Part shown: piece after piece, positions 15,691 through 24,657 of the stretch
How positions within the stretch are numbered: the stretch's first letter is position 1
Layout: every line of letters begins with the position of its first letter
Assembly: GCF_020685205.1 (NCBI RefSeq)
Contig: NZ_JAJERB010000002.1
Span: 248,001-312,000 of the forward strand
DNA: 64,000 bases
DNA from: Hymenobacter translucens
Lineage (GTDB): Bacteria; Bacteroidota; Bacteroidia; Cytophagales; Hymenobacteraceae
Reading direction: 5' to 3'
Position numbers and translations under genes: made by a program
Notes under the pieces: model-generated
Seen by the model: the letters and a program-made list of their open reading frames with translations, nothing else
The model's database searches: none
What the model was told of the DNA's origin: nothing

Positions 15691-16257
15691 ATGAAACCGC
15701 TCCGCTCTCGTCTTCTGCCTGCTGCCCTGCTCGCCGCTATGCTGGCCGTAGGCTGCCAGAAAAAGGAGGAGGCCATCAAGAAAAAGGTGGTGTTTACCGG
15801 GCCCCTGCTCGAAACGAGCAACGTGCTGACGCTGTTCAGCGACTCGGCCCGGCTGCAGATCAAGCTCACGGCTCCGCTGGAGCAGCAGTTTGAGAGCGGC
15901 GACCTGGTGTACTCGAAGGGCGTGATGGTCACTTTCTACGCCAAGGATGGCGTGCAGGTCGTGAATACCCTGCGGGGCAACTACGGCAAGTACGAGAAAA
16001 ACAAAAACCTCTACGTCGTGCGCGGCAACGTGGTAGTCAACAACGAGGAGAAGCAGCAGAAGCTTAATACCGAAGAGCTGTTTTTTGACAAACAGAAAGC
16101 CCAGATCTACACCAAGCCCGACATGCTGGTGCGGGTGGCCACGCCCACTGAAATCCTGACCGGCACGGGCCTCACCGCCAACCAGGACTTTTCGCGCTAC
16201 CGCATCCTGCATCCGACCGGCGTCTTTACCGTGGCAGCCGATCCGGCCAAGCCCTAA
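15691..16257 (+). CDS. lptC: LPS export ABC transporter periplasmic protein LptC
   Basis: 188 residues from the ATG at 15691 (a TTG at 15667 is less likely). An N-terminal hydrophobic segment ends in a possible lipobox (AVGCQKK), followed by a beta-jellyroll (LptC/OstA-like) with SGDLVYSKGVMVTFY, LRGNYGKYEKNKNLYVVRGN and LNTEELFFDKQKAQIYT. LptC connects the LptB2FG pump to LptA for lipopolysaccharide transport. In E. coli it is a bitopic membrane protein; here lipid anchoring is plausible, as in other Bacteroidota. lptB is 8.4 kb downstream. Confidence 0.9.
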   Translation: MKPLRSRLLPAALLAAMLAVGCQKKEEAIKKKVVFTGPLLETSNVLTLFSDSARLQIKLTAPLEQQFESGDLVYSKGVMVTFYAKDGVQVVNTLRGNYGKYEKNKNLYVVRGNVVVNNEEKQQKLNTEELFFDKQKAQIYTKPDMLVRVATPTEILTGTGLTANQDFSRYRILHPTGVFTVAADPAKP

Positions 16258-16264
16258 CCCTGCC

Positions 16265-16531
16265 ATGACCAAATTCTTCGATAAGTCCCTGCTGCGCACC
16301 GTGCTGTTCGCCGTGGCCCTGGTCACGCTGGTGATTGGCGTGTACCAGACGGTGCTGCTCAACGACCTGCCCGGCAACTACTGGCTGTTCATGATTTCGT
16401 TTGGCTGCGTGCTGGGCTTCAAGTACCTGGGCCGCGAAAAGGAGGAAGTAGCCACGAAGGCCACCCCGGTGGCCGGACGTAAGCCGGCCCCGAAGCCGGG
16501 CCCGGGCAAGGGGCCGAAAAAGGCCCGCTAG
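16265..16531 (+). CDS. Small membrane protein with basic Pro/Lys tail
   Basis: 88 residues. Two hydrophobic segments (about 9-30 and 38-56, the latter YWLFMISFGCVLGFKYLG) and a cytoplasmic-looking tail rich in Lys, Pro, Ala and Gly. No family recognised. It follows lptC by 7 bases and probably belongs to the same transcript; the role is unknown. Confidence 0.65.
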   Translation: MTKFFDKSLLRTVLFAVALVTLVIGVYQTVLLNDLPGNYWLFMISFGCVLGFKYLGREKEEVATKATPVAGRKPAPKPGPGKGPKKAR

Positions 16532-16654
16532 GAGCGGGGCCGCCCGGCTAGCAGCGCCAGTGGGGCCGCCGGCAGGCGGGAAGAGCAACCCGCCCGGGCA
16601 GCCGGCTAAATCTCAGGTATTTGCCTAATCCTATTCCGCCCGGCGTGCAAACCT

Positions 16655-16684
16655 TTGAATGTCCGGGGGATTCTGGTTATTTTG
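16655..16684 (+). promoter_or_regulatory. Promoter upstream of ppiD
   Basis: TTG at 16655-16657, 19 bases, then TTATTTTG (16677-16684), one mismatch to TAnnTTTG, 50 bases before the ATG. Confidence 0.55.
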
Positions 16685-16734
16685 CGCCTCTTTCCAAGTC
16701 TTCTTACCGCACTTACCGCGCTTTTTTCAAGTAA

Positions 16735-18855
16735 ATGGCATTAATTAACACAATTCGGGAGAAATCCGGCTGGGCTGTCGGCGCCATCGTTATCGGACTG
16801 CTGCTCTTCATGATTGGCGGGGACCTCATCGGGGGCAACAACCGCCTGTTCAACCGGAACGACACAACCATTGGCGAAGTCGCCGGCGAGCAAGTAGAAT
16901 ACGCCGACTTTCAGAACGCCCTGGAACAGGCCAAAAACGCCTTCGTTTCCCAGCAGGGCCGTCAGCCCGACGAAACCACGATGGGCTACCTGCGCGACCA
17001 GGCGTGGAACCAGACCATTTACCGCATTGCCTTCCAGAAGGAGTTCGATAAGCTCGGCCTCACGGTAAGCGAAGACGAGCTGACCGACATGGTGCAGGGC
17101 AAGAACATCCACCCCAGCATCCGGCAGGCCTTCACCGATCCGAAAACCGGTCAGTTCGACCGCGCCAAGATCAACGAGTACCTGCGCAACCTCGACAAGC
17201 TGCCGCCCGAGGCGCAGGCCGCCTGGTACAACTTCGAAAACAACCTGACCCCGGAGCGCCTCGGCAACAAGTACAACAACCTGCTTAAGTTGTCGACCTA
17301 CGTGACGACGGCCGAGGCCAAGCGCTTCGACGAGGACCAGAACACGAAAGCCAGCATCCGCTACCTGTTCGTGCCCTATTTCTCGATTTCGGACTCGGCT
17401 ATCAAGGTTTCCGATGACCAGCTCAAGGCGTACCTCGACAAAAACAAGGGCCGCTACAAAGTAGAGGAAGGCCGCACCATCGAGTACGTGACTATCCCGG
17501 TCATTGCGGCCAAGGACGACAGCGCTGCCGTGCGCAAGAGCGTTGATGACCTGGCAGCCCAGTTCCGCTCGGCTCCCAACGACTCCCTGTTCGTGAAGCT
17601 CAACTCCGACCAGCCCTACAACGGAGCTTTTGTGTCGCCGGCTGAGCTGCCCGAGAAGCTGCGCCAGAACCTGCCCCTGCAGGCAGGTCAGGTGTACGGC
17701 CCTTACGCCGAAAACGGCGTGTATTCCATCTTCAAGGTAACCGGCACCAAAGCCGGCGCCCAGCCGGCCGCCCGCGCCAGCCACATCCTCATCAAGCCCG
17801 AAGGCACCACGCCCGAAGCCAAAGCCGCCGCGCTGGCCAAAGCCAAGGGTATCCTGGCCCAGATCAAGGGTGGCGCTGACTTCGCCGCCATGGCCCGCCA
17901 GCACGGCACCGACGGCACCACCGCCACCGGCGGCGACCTGGGCTGGTTCTCGCAGGGCCGCATGGTGCCCGAGTTCGAGAAGGCCATCTTTGGCGCCACC
18001 TCGGCCGGCCTGCTGCCCAACCCGGTAGAAACCTCGTTCGGCTACCACATCATCAAGATTACGGCCCCCAAAACCAACCAGACCTACCAGGTAGCCACCG
18101 TTACCAAGAACATTGTTCCTTCCGATGTTACCCGCGAGGCCGCTTACGCCCGCGCTCAGCAGCTGAAAGGCGAAGCCACGGACCTGGAGTCGTTCCGCAA
18201 GGCAGTTGCCAAAGACAAAACCCTGCAGAAGCAGGAAGCCAAAGGCCTCGGCCGCGGCGACCAGGCCGTGAACAACATTCAGGGTGCCCGTGAGGTGGTT
18301 CGGTGGTCGTATGGCGCCGGCAAAACCAAGACGGAAATCGGTGATGTTTCGGAAGTGTATGAAATCGGCGACCAGTACGTCATTGCCGCCCTCGTAGGGG
18401 AGCGGGAGAAAGGCACGGCCGACGTGGCCAGCCTGAAAGCTGAGCTGACCGCTGCCGTGCGCAATGAGGAAAAAGCCAAGCAGATCATGGCCAAGCTGCA
18501 GGGCAAGACCGGCACGCTGGAGCAGATTGCTGCTACCTACGGTCCCCAGGCCCAGGTAAAGACCGCTGATAACGTAGTAATGAACGGCGGCATGATTCCC
18601 GGCCTCGGCGCCGAGCCCCTCGCCGTAGGCAAGGCCTTTGGCCTGAAAGCCGGTCAGAAGTCGGCCCCCATTCAGGGTGAGCAGGGCGTGCTGATTGTGG
18701 AGCCCGTTGCCGTGACCAAGCCGACTACGCCCACCGACGTAGCCGCAGTCCGCAAGCAGTTGATAACCCAGCGCACGGCCCGCGCCGACGGTGCTATCTA
18801 CGAGGCCGTTAAGCAGCACGCCAACATCAAAGACGAGCGTACCAAGTTTTTCTAA
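16735..18855 (+). CDS. ppiD: Membrane-anchored peptidyl-prolyl isomerase, PpiD/SurA type
   Basis: Periplasmic foldase with one N-terminal membrane anchor (about residues 12-32, WAVGAIVIGLLLFMIGG). A SurA_N-like chaperone region is followed by a parvulin domain at about 345-445 (RASHILIKPE ... GGDLGWFSQGRMVPEFEKAI ... TSFGYHIIKI). The long C-terminal part (to residue 706) has a degenerate second module. PpiD helps newly exported proteins fold near the Sec translocon. It has its own promoter and terminator; the size is a little above that of E. coli PpiD (623). Confidence 0.92.
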   Translation: MALINTIREKSGWAVGAIVIGLLLFMIGGDLIGGNNRLFNRNDTTIGEVAGEQVEYADFQNALEQAKNAFVSQQGRQPDETTMGYLRDQAWNQTIYRIAFQKEFDKLGLTVSEDELTDMVQGKNIHPSIRQAFTDPKTGQFDRAKINEYLRNLDKLPPEAQAAWYNFENNLTPERLGNKYNNLLKLSTYVTTAEAKRFDEDQNTKASIRYLFVPYFSISDSAIKVSDDQLKAYLDKNKGRYKVEEGRTIEYVTIPVIAAKDDSAAVRKSVDDLAAQFRSAPNDSLFVKLNSDQPYNGAFVSPAELPEKLRQNLPLQAGQVYGPYAENGVYSIFKVTGTKAGAQPAARASHILIKPEGTTPEAKAAALAKAKGILAQIKGGADFAAMARQHGTDGTTATGGDLGWFSQGRMVPEFEKAIFGATSAGLLPNPVETSFGYHIIKITAPKTNQTYQVATVTKNIVPSDVTREAAYARAQQLKGEATDLESFRKAVAKDKTLQKQEAKGLGRGDQAVNNIQGAREVVRWSYGAGKTKTEIGDVSEVYEIGDQYVIAALVGEREKGTADVASLKAELTAAVRNEEKAKQIMAKLQGKTGTLEQIAATYGPQAQVKTADNVVMNGGMIPGLGAEPLAVGKAFGLKAGQKSAPIQGEQGVLIVEPVAVTKPTTPTDVAAVRKQLITQRTARADGAIYEAVKQHANIKDERTKFF

Positions 18856-18886
18856 GCCCCCGCGCCACGGCGCCCGGGCCGCAAGC

Positions 18887-18923
18887 CAAAAGGGCTGTAC
18901 CTTCGGGTGCAGCCCTTTTCGTT
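18887..18923 (+). terminator. Rho-independent terminator after ppiD
   Basis: AAAAGGGCTG/CAGCCCTTTT with an inner ACC/GGT pairing and TTCG loop. Confidence 0.88.
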
Positions 18924-19085
18924 GCTTAGGCGTCCGTGCAGCGGCAAAGGCGCTTTGGCCGGAACCTAAGCTGGCCGGTACCGAAAGGGAGGCCCAGTAC
19001 AGCACCGGGATTTTGTCGTACGATGAAATGAAACGGGCCCTTGGCTGGTTTATGGAGCTCTGGCTCACCACTCTGATTATTCGCG

Positions 19086-20921
19086 ATGCACCATTTTACT
19101 TCTGCTTTCCGCCGGTTTCTGCTGCTGCTCGTGCTGGGCGGCGGGTTAACCGTTTTGCCGGCCCGGGCCCAGGATGGGGGCGGGGTCGGCCTGGCCCGCG
19201 AGTACGTGCGGCGGGCCGACTATGAAAAAGCAGCTTTCCTGTTTGGCCGCCTCCGCTCCGACGAGCAGCTGGCCGCCAACGTGCTGCCGGACTACATAAA
19301 GGCACTGCTAGCGCTGAAGCGGTACAAAGAGGCCGAGAAGCTGGTCAAAAAAGGCATTCGCCAGCACCCCGAAGAGCCTACCTACGGCCTGCTGCTCGGG
19401 GAGGTGTATACTACCGCCGGCGACACTCCGGCAGCTACCAAGCAGTATGAGCGGGTGGTAAGCCAGCTGCAGGCTTCGCAGGTGACGGTGGTTGCCAACG
19501 AGTTCAGCCGGCGCAAGCTGCCCGAGTGGGCCGAGAAAACCTGGCTCCGGGGCCGGGAGCTGACCCGCAGCTCGACCGAATACGCTCCCCAGCTGATTCA
19601 GCTTTACACCCAGAACGGGCAAACCGACAAGGTGTTGGCCGAAACCCTTAACCTGATTCAGGGCGACGAGCAGCAGCTGCCGTTTGTGCGCAACATGCTG
19701 CAGAACAGCCTTCGCGAAGAAAAGGACTTCGACGCCCTGGAAAAGCAGCTTCTGGCTAACGTGCAGAAATTCCCGGAGCGGGCCGTGTACAGCGAGCTGC
19801 TCTTGTGGCTGCAGCTGCAGCGCCGCGACTTTGCCGGGGCCCTGGTGCAGGCCAAGGCCCTTGACCGCCGGGGCCGGACAGGGGGCAGCCGGATTATGGA
19901 CCTCTCGGCTATTGCCCAGCGCAACAAAGACTACGAAAGCGCCATCGACGGCTACGGCTACATCATCCGCGAGTACAAGGGCGGGCCGTTCTACGCCCTG
20001 GCCCGGCAGCGCCTTGTGCAGACCCGGGAAGAGCAGGTTCGCAACACCTACCCCGTGGATCCGGCCAAAATCCGGGCGCTGCTCACCGAGTACCAGCAGG
20101 TGCTGACCGACCTGGGCAAGACGCCCGAAACGGCCCCGGTGCTGCGCAACATGGCTACGCTGTACGCGTTTCAGCTCGACGACAAGCCCCGGGCCATGAC
20201 GCTGCTCCAGGAGGTCATTGATATGCCCCGGGCCAGCCTGGACGTGGTGGATGACGCGAAAATCAACCTCGGCGACATTTACCTGCTACGCGGGGAGCCC
20301 TGGGAAGCCACGCTGCTGTATTCGCAGGTCGAGAAGTCGCACAAGGACTCGCCGGTGGGCTACGAGGCCAAGCTCCGCAACGCCCGCCTCAGCTACTACG
20401 CCGGCGACTTCAAGCTGGCCCAGAGCCACCTCGACATCCTGAAGCAGGCCACCAGCCGCGAAATTGCCAACGACGCCATGCAGCTCAGTTTGCTTATCAC
20501 CGACAACACCGCCCAGGACACCTCCGGCATCGCCCTGCGCGATTACGCCGCTGTGGAGCAGCTCGTGTTCCAGAACAAGGTTGCGGAAGCCATGAAGGGC
20601 CTGGATAACCTGCTGCAGAAGTACCCCGGCCACGCGCTGACGGATGATGCCTGGTTTCTGAAAGCTCAGCTGCAGCGCCGCACCGCCGACTACCCCGGCG
20701 CCCTGACAACCCTGGCCAAGATTACGGCGAATCCCAAGTACGACATCCTGAGCGACGACGCCCTCTTTCTGACCGCCAGCATCCAGGAAGAAAACCTGCA
20801 GGACCGCGAGAAAGCCAAAGAGCTGTACAACCAGCTGCTGGTGAAATATCCCGGCAGCATTTACACCGCCGAGGCCCGTAAACGCTTCCGCAAGCTTCGT
20901 GGAGACGGCGTTCCGCAGTAG
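19086..20921 (+). CDS. Secreted tetratricopeptide-repeat protein
   Basis: 611 residues. Signal peptide at residues 1-28 (RRFLLLLVLGGGLTVLPARAQ). The rest is helical with TPR-like repeats such as ARRADYEKAAFLFGRL-like openings, LKRYKEAEKLVKKGI, and a C-terminal block where BamD-like phrases appear (YPGHALTDDAWFLKAQLQRR, ELYNQLLVKYPGSIYTAEAR). It probably acts in the periplasm as a scaffold, perhaps with outer-membrane assembly, but no partner is visible. It is flanked by terminators and therefore probably monocistronic. Confidence 0.85.
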   Translation: MHHFTSAFRRFLLLLVLGGGLTVLPARAQDGGGVGLAREYVRRADYEKAAFLFGRLRSDEQLAANVLPDYIKALLALKRYKEAEKLVKKGIRQHPEEPTYGLLLGEVYTTAGDTPAATKQYERVVSQLQASQVTVVANEFSRRKLPEWAEKTWLRGRELTRSSTEYAPQLIQLYTQNGQTDKVLAETLNLIQGDEQQLPFVRNMLQNSLREEKDFDALEKQLLANVQKFPERAVYSELLLWLQLQRRDFAGALVQAKALDRRGRTGGSRIMDLSAIAQRNKDYESAIDGYGYIIREYKGGPFYALARQRLVQTREEQVRNTYPVDPAKIRALLTEYQQVLTDLGKTPETAPVLRNMATLYAFQLDDKPRAMTLLQEVIDMPRASLDVVDDAKINLGDIYLLRGEPWEATLLYSQVEKSHKDSPVGYEAKLRNARLSYYAGDFKLAQSHLDILKQATSREIANDAMQLSLLITDNTAQDTSGIALRDYAAVEQLVFQNKVAEAMKGLDNLLQKYPGHALTDDAWFLKAQLQRRTADYPGALTTLAKITANPKYDILSDDALFLTASIQEENLQDREKAKELYNQLLVKYPGSIYTAEARKRFRKLRGDGVPQ

Positions 20922-20939
20922 AGTAGGAAGTTCATCCAA

Positions 20940-20980
20940 AGAAAAGCCCTCCGCCCACATGGGTGGAGGGCTTTTCTTTG
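20940..20980 (+). terminator. Rho-independent terminator
   Basis: GAAAAGCCCTCC and GGAGGGCTTTTC with an inner CCC/GGG; T-rich after. Confidence 0.88.
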
Positions 20981-21216
20981 GGTCGTCGTAACATAAGTGC
21001 CCATGACTTAAAACGTCATGCCTCTGGCGTCCGCCTGTCGAAGCATCTCTACCGCTCCGTTGTGATTATTAATCCAACATCAGCACGCGAGATGCCTCGG
21101 CTGCGCTCGACATGACAGCCTTATTGCGTCGCTTTGCGCGTCTCTCAGACAGAGAACGGGCACTATGACCACTGAGCCGAGTAGCAGAAAAGCCATCAGC
21201 TACCAGCCAATCAATC
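20981..21216. repeat. Non-coding stretch with an interspersed palindromic repeat
   Basis: No gene. From 21015 to about 21116 the ends are inverted relatives: GTCATG...GTCGAaGCATCTC on the left and GAGATGCCTCGGC...TCGACATGAC on the right, with TTATTAATCC in the middle. The size (about 100 bases) and palindromic ends look like a short dispersed repeat of the MITE or REP kind, of a type I associate with Hymenobacter intergenic regions (not verified). Nothing recognisable in the remaining ~100 bases to the small ORF. Confidence 0.55.
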
Positions 21217-21330
21217 TTACCGGAAAAAGATAAACATGATGGCCAGCGCCAGAATAAAGGCCAGGTACATCAGCCCGTCGCTGAGAATGTACTGGCGGTA
21301 CTTGCGGTAAAATTCGCGCAGCTGCTGCAT
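21217..21330 (-). CDS. 37-residue single-span membrane protein
   Basis: A short frame, ATG at 21330 to TAA at 21217. It starts basic and amphipathic (MQQLREFYRKYRQYILSDG) and continues with one hydrophobic helix (LMYLAFILALAIMFIFF) ending in Arg. That amphipathic-helix plus membrane-span order is typical of real membrane microproteins. A purine-rich GGGGAGGGGAAA sequence precedes the start only loosely on the coding strand (CCTTTCCCCTCCCC), so no Shine-Dalgarno is seen, which is normal in Bacteroidota. It diverges from recJ. Function unknown. Confidence 0.55.
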   Translation of the reverse strand: MQQLREFYRKYRQYILSDGLMYLAFILALAIMFIFFR

Positions 21331-21412
21331 GGGGAGGGGAAAGGCAGGCTTCAAAATTACGGAATACCTTGCGCCGTTTGCCGATGAGGCTGGATACGGC
21401 TTATTTTCTTCT

Positions 21413-21420
21413 TACTTTTG
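21413..21420 (+). promoter_or_regulatory. Candidate -7 box for recJ
   Basis: TACTTTTG, an exact TAnnTTTG, 31 bases before the recJ ATG. No TTG at a normal distance. Confidence 0.45.
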
Positions 21421-21451
21421 AATTGGCTTTCCCTGCCGGAGGCCGCAGAGT

Positions 21452-23188
21452 ATGGAAAAACGATGGATTCGCACGCCCGCCCCTGACTCGGCAATCGTCA
21501 GTTCCCTTACCGACGCCCTGCGCGTAGGCGGCGTGTCCCGCGTCCCCGAAGCCCTGATCAGCGTGCTCTGCCAGCGCGGCGTATGCGGCTACGATGAGGC
21601 CTTTGCCTATTTCCGGCCGGCCCTGACCTTGCTGCACGAGCCCCTGCTGATGCGCGACATGGACCGTGCGGTGGCCCGCCTCGTGCAGGCCCTGCACAGC
21701 CAGCAGCGCGTGCTGGTGTTCGGCGACTACGACGTGGACGGCACCACCTCCGTAGCCCTGGTGTATTCCTACCTGCTGCCCTTCTTCGGCCCGGACCGCA
21801 TCGACTACTACATCCCGGACCGCTACCTCGAAGGCTACGGCATCTCGGAGGCCGGCATCGACTTTGCCGCCGCCAACGACTACAGCCTCATCATTGCCCT
21901 TGACTGCGGAGTGAAGTCCATCGAAAAGATTGCCTACGCCAACGAGCGGGGCGTCGACTTCATCATCTGCGACCACCACTTGCCCGGCACCGAGCTACCG
22001 GCGGCCGTAGCCGTCCTCGACCCCAAGCGGGCCGACTGCGACTATCCCTACAAGGAGCTTTCGGGCTGCGGAGTGGGCTTCAAGCTGATGCAGGCGTTCT
22101 GTCAGGATCAGGGCCTGGACGAAGCGCCCCTCTACGAACTGCTCGATCTGCTGGCCGTCAGCATTGCGGCCGACATTGTGCCCATCACCGGCGAAAACCG
22201 CGTGCTGGCCTTTCACGGCCTGCGCCTGCTCAACGACTCTCGTCGCCCCCAGCGCCCGGGCTTCGATGCCCTGCGTGAGCTGGCCGGCCTGGCCGGGGAG
22301 CTGAACATCAGCAGCCTCGTGTTTGGCTTTTCGCCCCGCATCAACGCCGCCGGCCGCATGGGCGACGCCAAACGCTCCGTGGCCATGCTGCTGGCGGGCT
22401 CCCGCGAAGAAGCTTTCGAGAAGGCAAGCGTAGTCGACAAAACCAACCAAGACCGACGCGGCTTCGACACCCGCATCACCCAGGAAGCGCTGGAGATGAT
22501 TGCGGCCGACTCCTCGATGCTGCAGGCACGCTCCACGGTGCTCTACAAGGAAGACTGGCACAAGGGCGTCATCGGCATCGTGGCCTCGCGCTGCCTCGAC
22601 AAGTACTACCGCCCCACCATCATCCTGACCCAGAGCAATGGCAAGGCCACCGGCTCGGCCCGCTCGGTAGTCGGTTTCGACGTGCACGAAGCCATCAGTG
22701 AGTGCGCCGACCTGCTCGACCAGTACGGTGGCCATATGTATGCCGCAGGCCTTACCCTGCCCGTCGAGAACGTGCCGGCTTTCCGCGCCAAGTTTGAAAA
22801 GATTGTGGCCGGCCGCATTACCGACGAGCAGCTGATCCGCCCGGTGGAAATTGACGCCCGGCTCAAGCTCAGCGACATCAACGACGGGTTCTACAACCTG
22901 CTGCGCCAGATGGAGCCCTTCGGACCCGGCAACTGCAACCCGGTTTTTGAGTCGGAGCAGGTCTACGCCGTGCCGGGCTCGGCCCGGGTAGTGGGCACCA
23001 CCCACCTCAAGCTTACCCTCACCCAGGACGGCCACCAGAACGTCGACGCCATCGGCTTCGGCCTGGCCGAGCACTACGAGCAGGTTCTTTCGGGTCAGCC
23101 GTTCAGCGTGTGCTACACCGTGGAGCTGAATGACTACCGCGGCACCAAGTCGCTGCAGCTGCGCGTGAAGGACCTGCGCTGGGCGTAG
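21452..23188 (+). CDS. recJ: Single-stranded-DNA-specific exonuclease RecJ
   Basis: 5'-3' ssDNA exonuclease of recombination and mismatch repair. 578 residues. The DHH phosphoesterase motifs are VFGDYDVDGTTS (Asp cluster from about residue 91), DYSLIIALDCGV, and ICDHHLPG (DHH at about 174-176). The DHHA1 part carries VIGIVASRC and NGKATGSARS; the OB-like domain ends the protein with KSLQLRVKDLRWA. All metal ligands that I can check are present. A short membrane-protein gene follows after 18 bases. Confidence 0.95.
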   Translation: MEKRWIRTPAPDSAIVSSLTDALRVGGVSRVPEALISVLCQRGVCGYDEAFAYFRPALTLLHEPLLMRDMDRAVARLVQALHSQQRVLVFGDYDVDGTTSVALVYSYLLPFFGPDRIDYYIPDRYLEGYGISEAGIDFAAANDYSLIIALDCGVKSIEKIAYANERGVDFIICDHHLPGTELPAAVAVLDPKRADCDYPYKELSGCGVGFKLMQAFCQDQGLDEAPLYELLDLLAVSIAADIVPITGENRVLAFHGLRLLNDSRRPQRPGFDALRELAGLAGELNISSLVFGFSPRINAAGRMGDAKRSVAMLLAGSREEAFEKASVVDKTNQDRRGFDTRITQEALEMIAADSSMLQARSTVLYKEDWHKGVIGIVASRCLDKYYRPTIILTQSNGKATGSARSVVGFDVHEAISECADLLDQYGGHMYAAGLTLPVENVPAFRAKFEKIVAGRITDEQLIRPVEIDARLKLSDINDGFYNLLRQMEPFGPGNCNPVFESEQVYAVPGSARVVGTTHLKLTLTQDGHQNVDAIGFGLAEHYEQVLSGQPFSVCYTVELNDYRGTKSLQLRVKDLRWA

Positions 23189-23206
23189 TGCTTCTATCCG
23201 GACGCA

Positions 23207-23488
23207 ATGGGGGCAAAACAGGTATTTCTTCTTCTATTGAAGGGCTATTCAGGGTTTTACCTGACGTTGTCACTTGTCTTTGGCATAGGCTCGTTCCTCC
23301 GTATAGTTCCTGCTAACTTAAACGGGGTCCAATATTATGGCCCTAAGGGCTTTGCGGTTTATGTGCTGTTTTCTCCGTTTGTAGTACTGATCTTATCAGT
23401 ATCAACCTGGGTTATGTTAGCCCCAGGATTATTCCTGTATAATATTTTTACGAAGCATATTTTGAGGGCAGGTACAAGAAATGCTTAA
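23207..23488 (+). CDS. Small membrane protein, atypical composition
   Basis: 93 residues with two hydrophobic segments (about 6-30 and 49-72, YVLFSPFVVLILSVSTWVML). It begins 18 bases after recJ. Its codons are visibly more AT-rich (TTA, ATA, TAT) than those of recJ or the following genes, suggesting recent arrival or weak constraint. No family recognised. It might be a spurious frame, but the hydrophobic pattern and start spacing favour a real gene. Confidence 0.55.
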   Translation: MGAKQVFLLLLKGYSGFYLTLSLVFGIGSFLRIVPANLNGVQYYGPKGFAVYVLFSPFVVLILSVSTWVMLAPGLFLYNIFTKHILRAGTRNA

Positions 23489-23523
23489 TAGTTTAAGGGC
23501 TGAGCGAGTGCAGTTCAAAAGCA

Positions 23524-23901
23524 CTAAGCCCACTTGTCCGGCCGGGTGTGCCACCACACCCAGGCAATGAGCACCAGCTGCAACGGCAGGCGCACCCAGA
23601 GCGCCCACGTCGGCACTCCGAACTCCGCGCCGCCGCTTTGCAGCATGTACACATTGGCCGGAAACACCGCGACCAGCAGAGCTACCAGGCCCCAGGCCGC
23701 CAGGCGACGGGTAGGGCGGGGCAGCAAAAGCAGGCCCAGCACCGTTTCTGCCGCTCCGCTCAGGTACACCAGCAGCCGGGGCGCGGGCAGGTAGGGCGGC
23801 ATGATGCGCAGGTACACCTCCGGCCGCAGAAAGTGCAGGATCCCGGCCACGATAAAGAGCAGGGCCAGCACGTAGCGGCTGATGGTTTTAAGGCGGGGCA
23901 T
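23524..23901 (-). CDS. DoxX-like membrane protein
   Basis: 125 residues with four membrane segments. The order LLFIVAGILHFLRPEVYLRI, MPPYLPAPRLLVYLSGAAE, LLLLPRPTRRLAAWGLVALLV and the tail resemble the DoxX/YphA family of small membrane proteins of poorly known role, in some cases linked to redox homeostasis. No cysteines or heme ligands stand out. It is transcribed opposite to recJ and its follower. Confidence 0.78.
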   Translation of the reverse strand: MPRLKTISRYVLALLFIVAGILHFLRPEVYLRIMPPYLPAPRLLVYLSGAAETVLGLLLLPRPTRRLAAWGLVALLVAVFPANVYMLQSGGAEFGVPTWALWVRLPLQLVLIAWVWWHTRPDKWA

Positions 23902-23993
23902 CGGGTGGTACGTGTAGAGCTTAAACGTGAGAACTTCGAACTAGGAATCGTTTTGTCGAAACCGCGTGGCTAGGTTCCTGGCTCTAAATTCTC

Positions 23994-24431
23994 CTATCGG
24001 CGAATCAGACGGCCGATGGCCAGGGTCCAGAGCAAGCCGGCCAGTAGCACGCTCAGCAGCTGTACGCCCAGCTCCGTGAGCAGCTGCTGGTTAAAGGAAG
24101 CATCCGTGAGGCCATAGCCCCGGGACGCGTACAGGAGCGCGGCGGGGCTTACGTAGCTATAGTAGCAGGCCAGGAAGAACACCGTAAGCACGGCGGCCAC
24201 TGCCGAGATGCCCAGGCCAGTGCCCAAAGCCGTCCGAAACGGCAGCGCCCGACCCCGGGCCCGGGCGCGCAGGCCGGCGTAGATAAACACCGGGGCCATC
24301 AGCAGGGAAAGGTAATCGATGGGGTCGGTGGAAACCTGGACGGCTGCGTCGCGGCCCAGGGCGTGCAGCAACAGCGTCCAGACGGCCAGCGCCAGGGCGG
24401 TCAGAAAGCCGTACAGCAGGAAGATGCGCAT
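23994..24431 (-). CDS. Four-span membrane protein, DUF4199-like
   Basis: 145 residues. Segments near 5-24, 38-54, 73-97 (GTGLGISAVAAVLTVFFLACY) and 121-141. The pattern of two segments, a loop with a short repeat of Arg/Gly/Ala, then a Gly-rich third segment followed by Tyr-rich YYSYVSPA resembles DUF4199, a Bacteroidota family without known function. Based on topology and a remembered pattern only. Same strand as the DoxX-like gene, 92 bases away. Confidence 0.62.
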   Translation of the reverse strand: MRIFLLYGFLTALALAVWTLLLHALGRDAAVQVSTDPIDYLSLLMAPVFIYAGLRARARGRALPFRTALGTGLGISAVAAVLTVFFLACYYSYVSPAALLYASRGYGLTDASFNQQLLTELGVQLLSVLLAGLLWTLAIGRLIRR

Positions 24432-24643
24432 AAGAAGACGTAGAAGGGAGAAGTTAGGGCTGAGGCATCAGAATGCCGCCCGGCGACGTTGTAGCCACAT
24501 GGTGAATATCGCCCGGGTAGGCGCAAGGTAAGCCAAGTATTGAGGCCCATCTTTCATCGTCAGTAGGGCCGGGGTCTTTCGTTTATGCCGGTGGGTGCTA
24601 AGTTCTCACTTCTACGTTCTAATCCTCAGCTCCCCGAAGCTGC

Positions 24644-24651
24644 TACCTTTG
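24644..24651 (+). promoter_or_regulatory. Candidate -7 box immediately before lptB
   Basis: TACCTTTG ends six bases before the ATG at 24658. If used, the transcript would have almost no leader. Confidence 0.4.
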
Positions 24652-24657
24652 CTGACC

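Noticed and set aside
14310..15932. 540-codon minus-strand frame opposite the barrel gene and lptC
   Set aside because: Overlaps two well-supported genes, has no recognisable domain, and is Gly/Ala/Arg/Val-rich as shadow frames are.
16741..19071. Very long minus-strand frame (776 codons) opposite ppiD
   Set aside because: It is antisense to ppiD, which has clear domains and its own promoter and terminator; long antisense frames arise from GC-rich codon bias.
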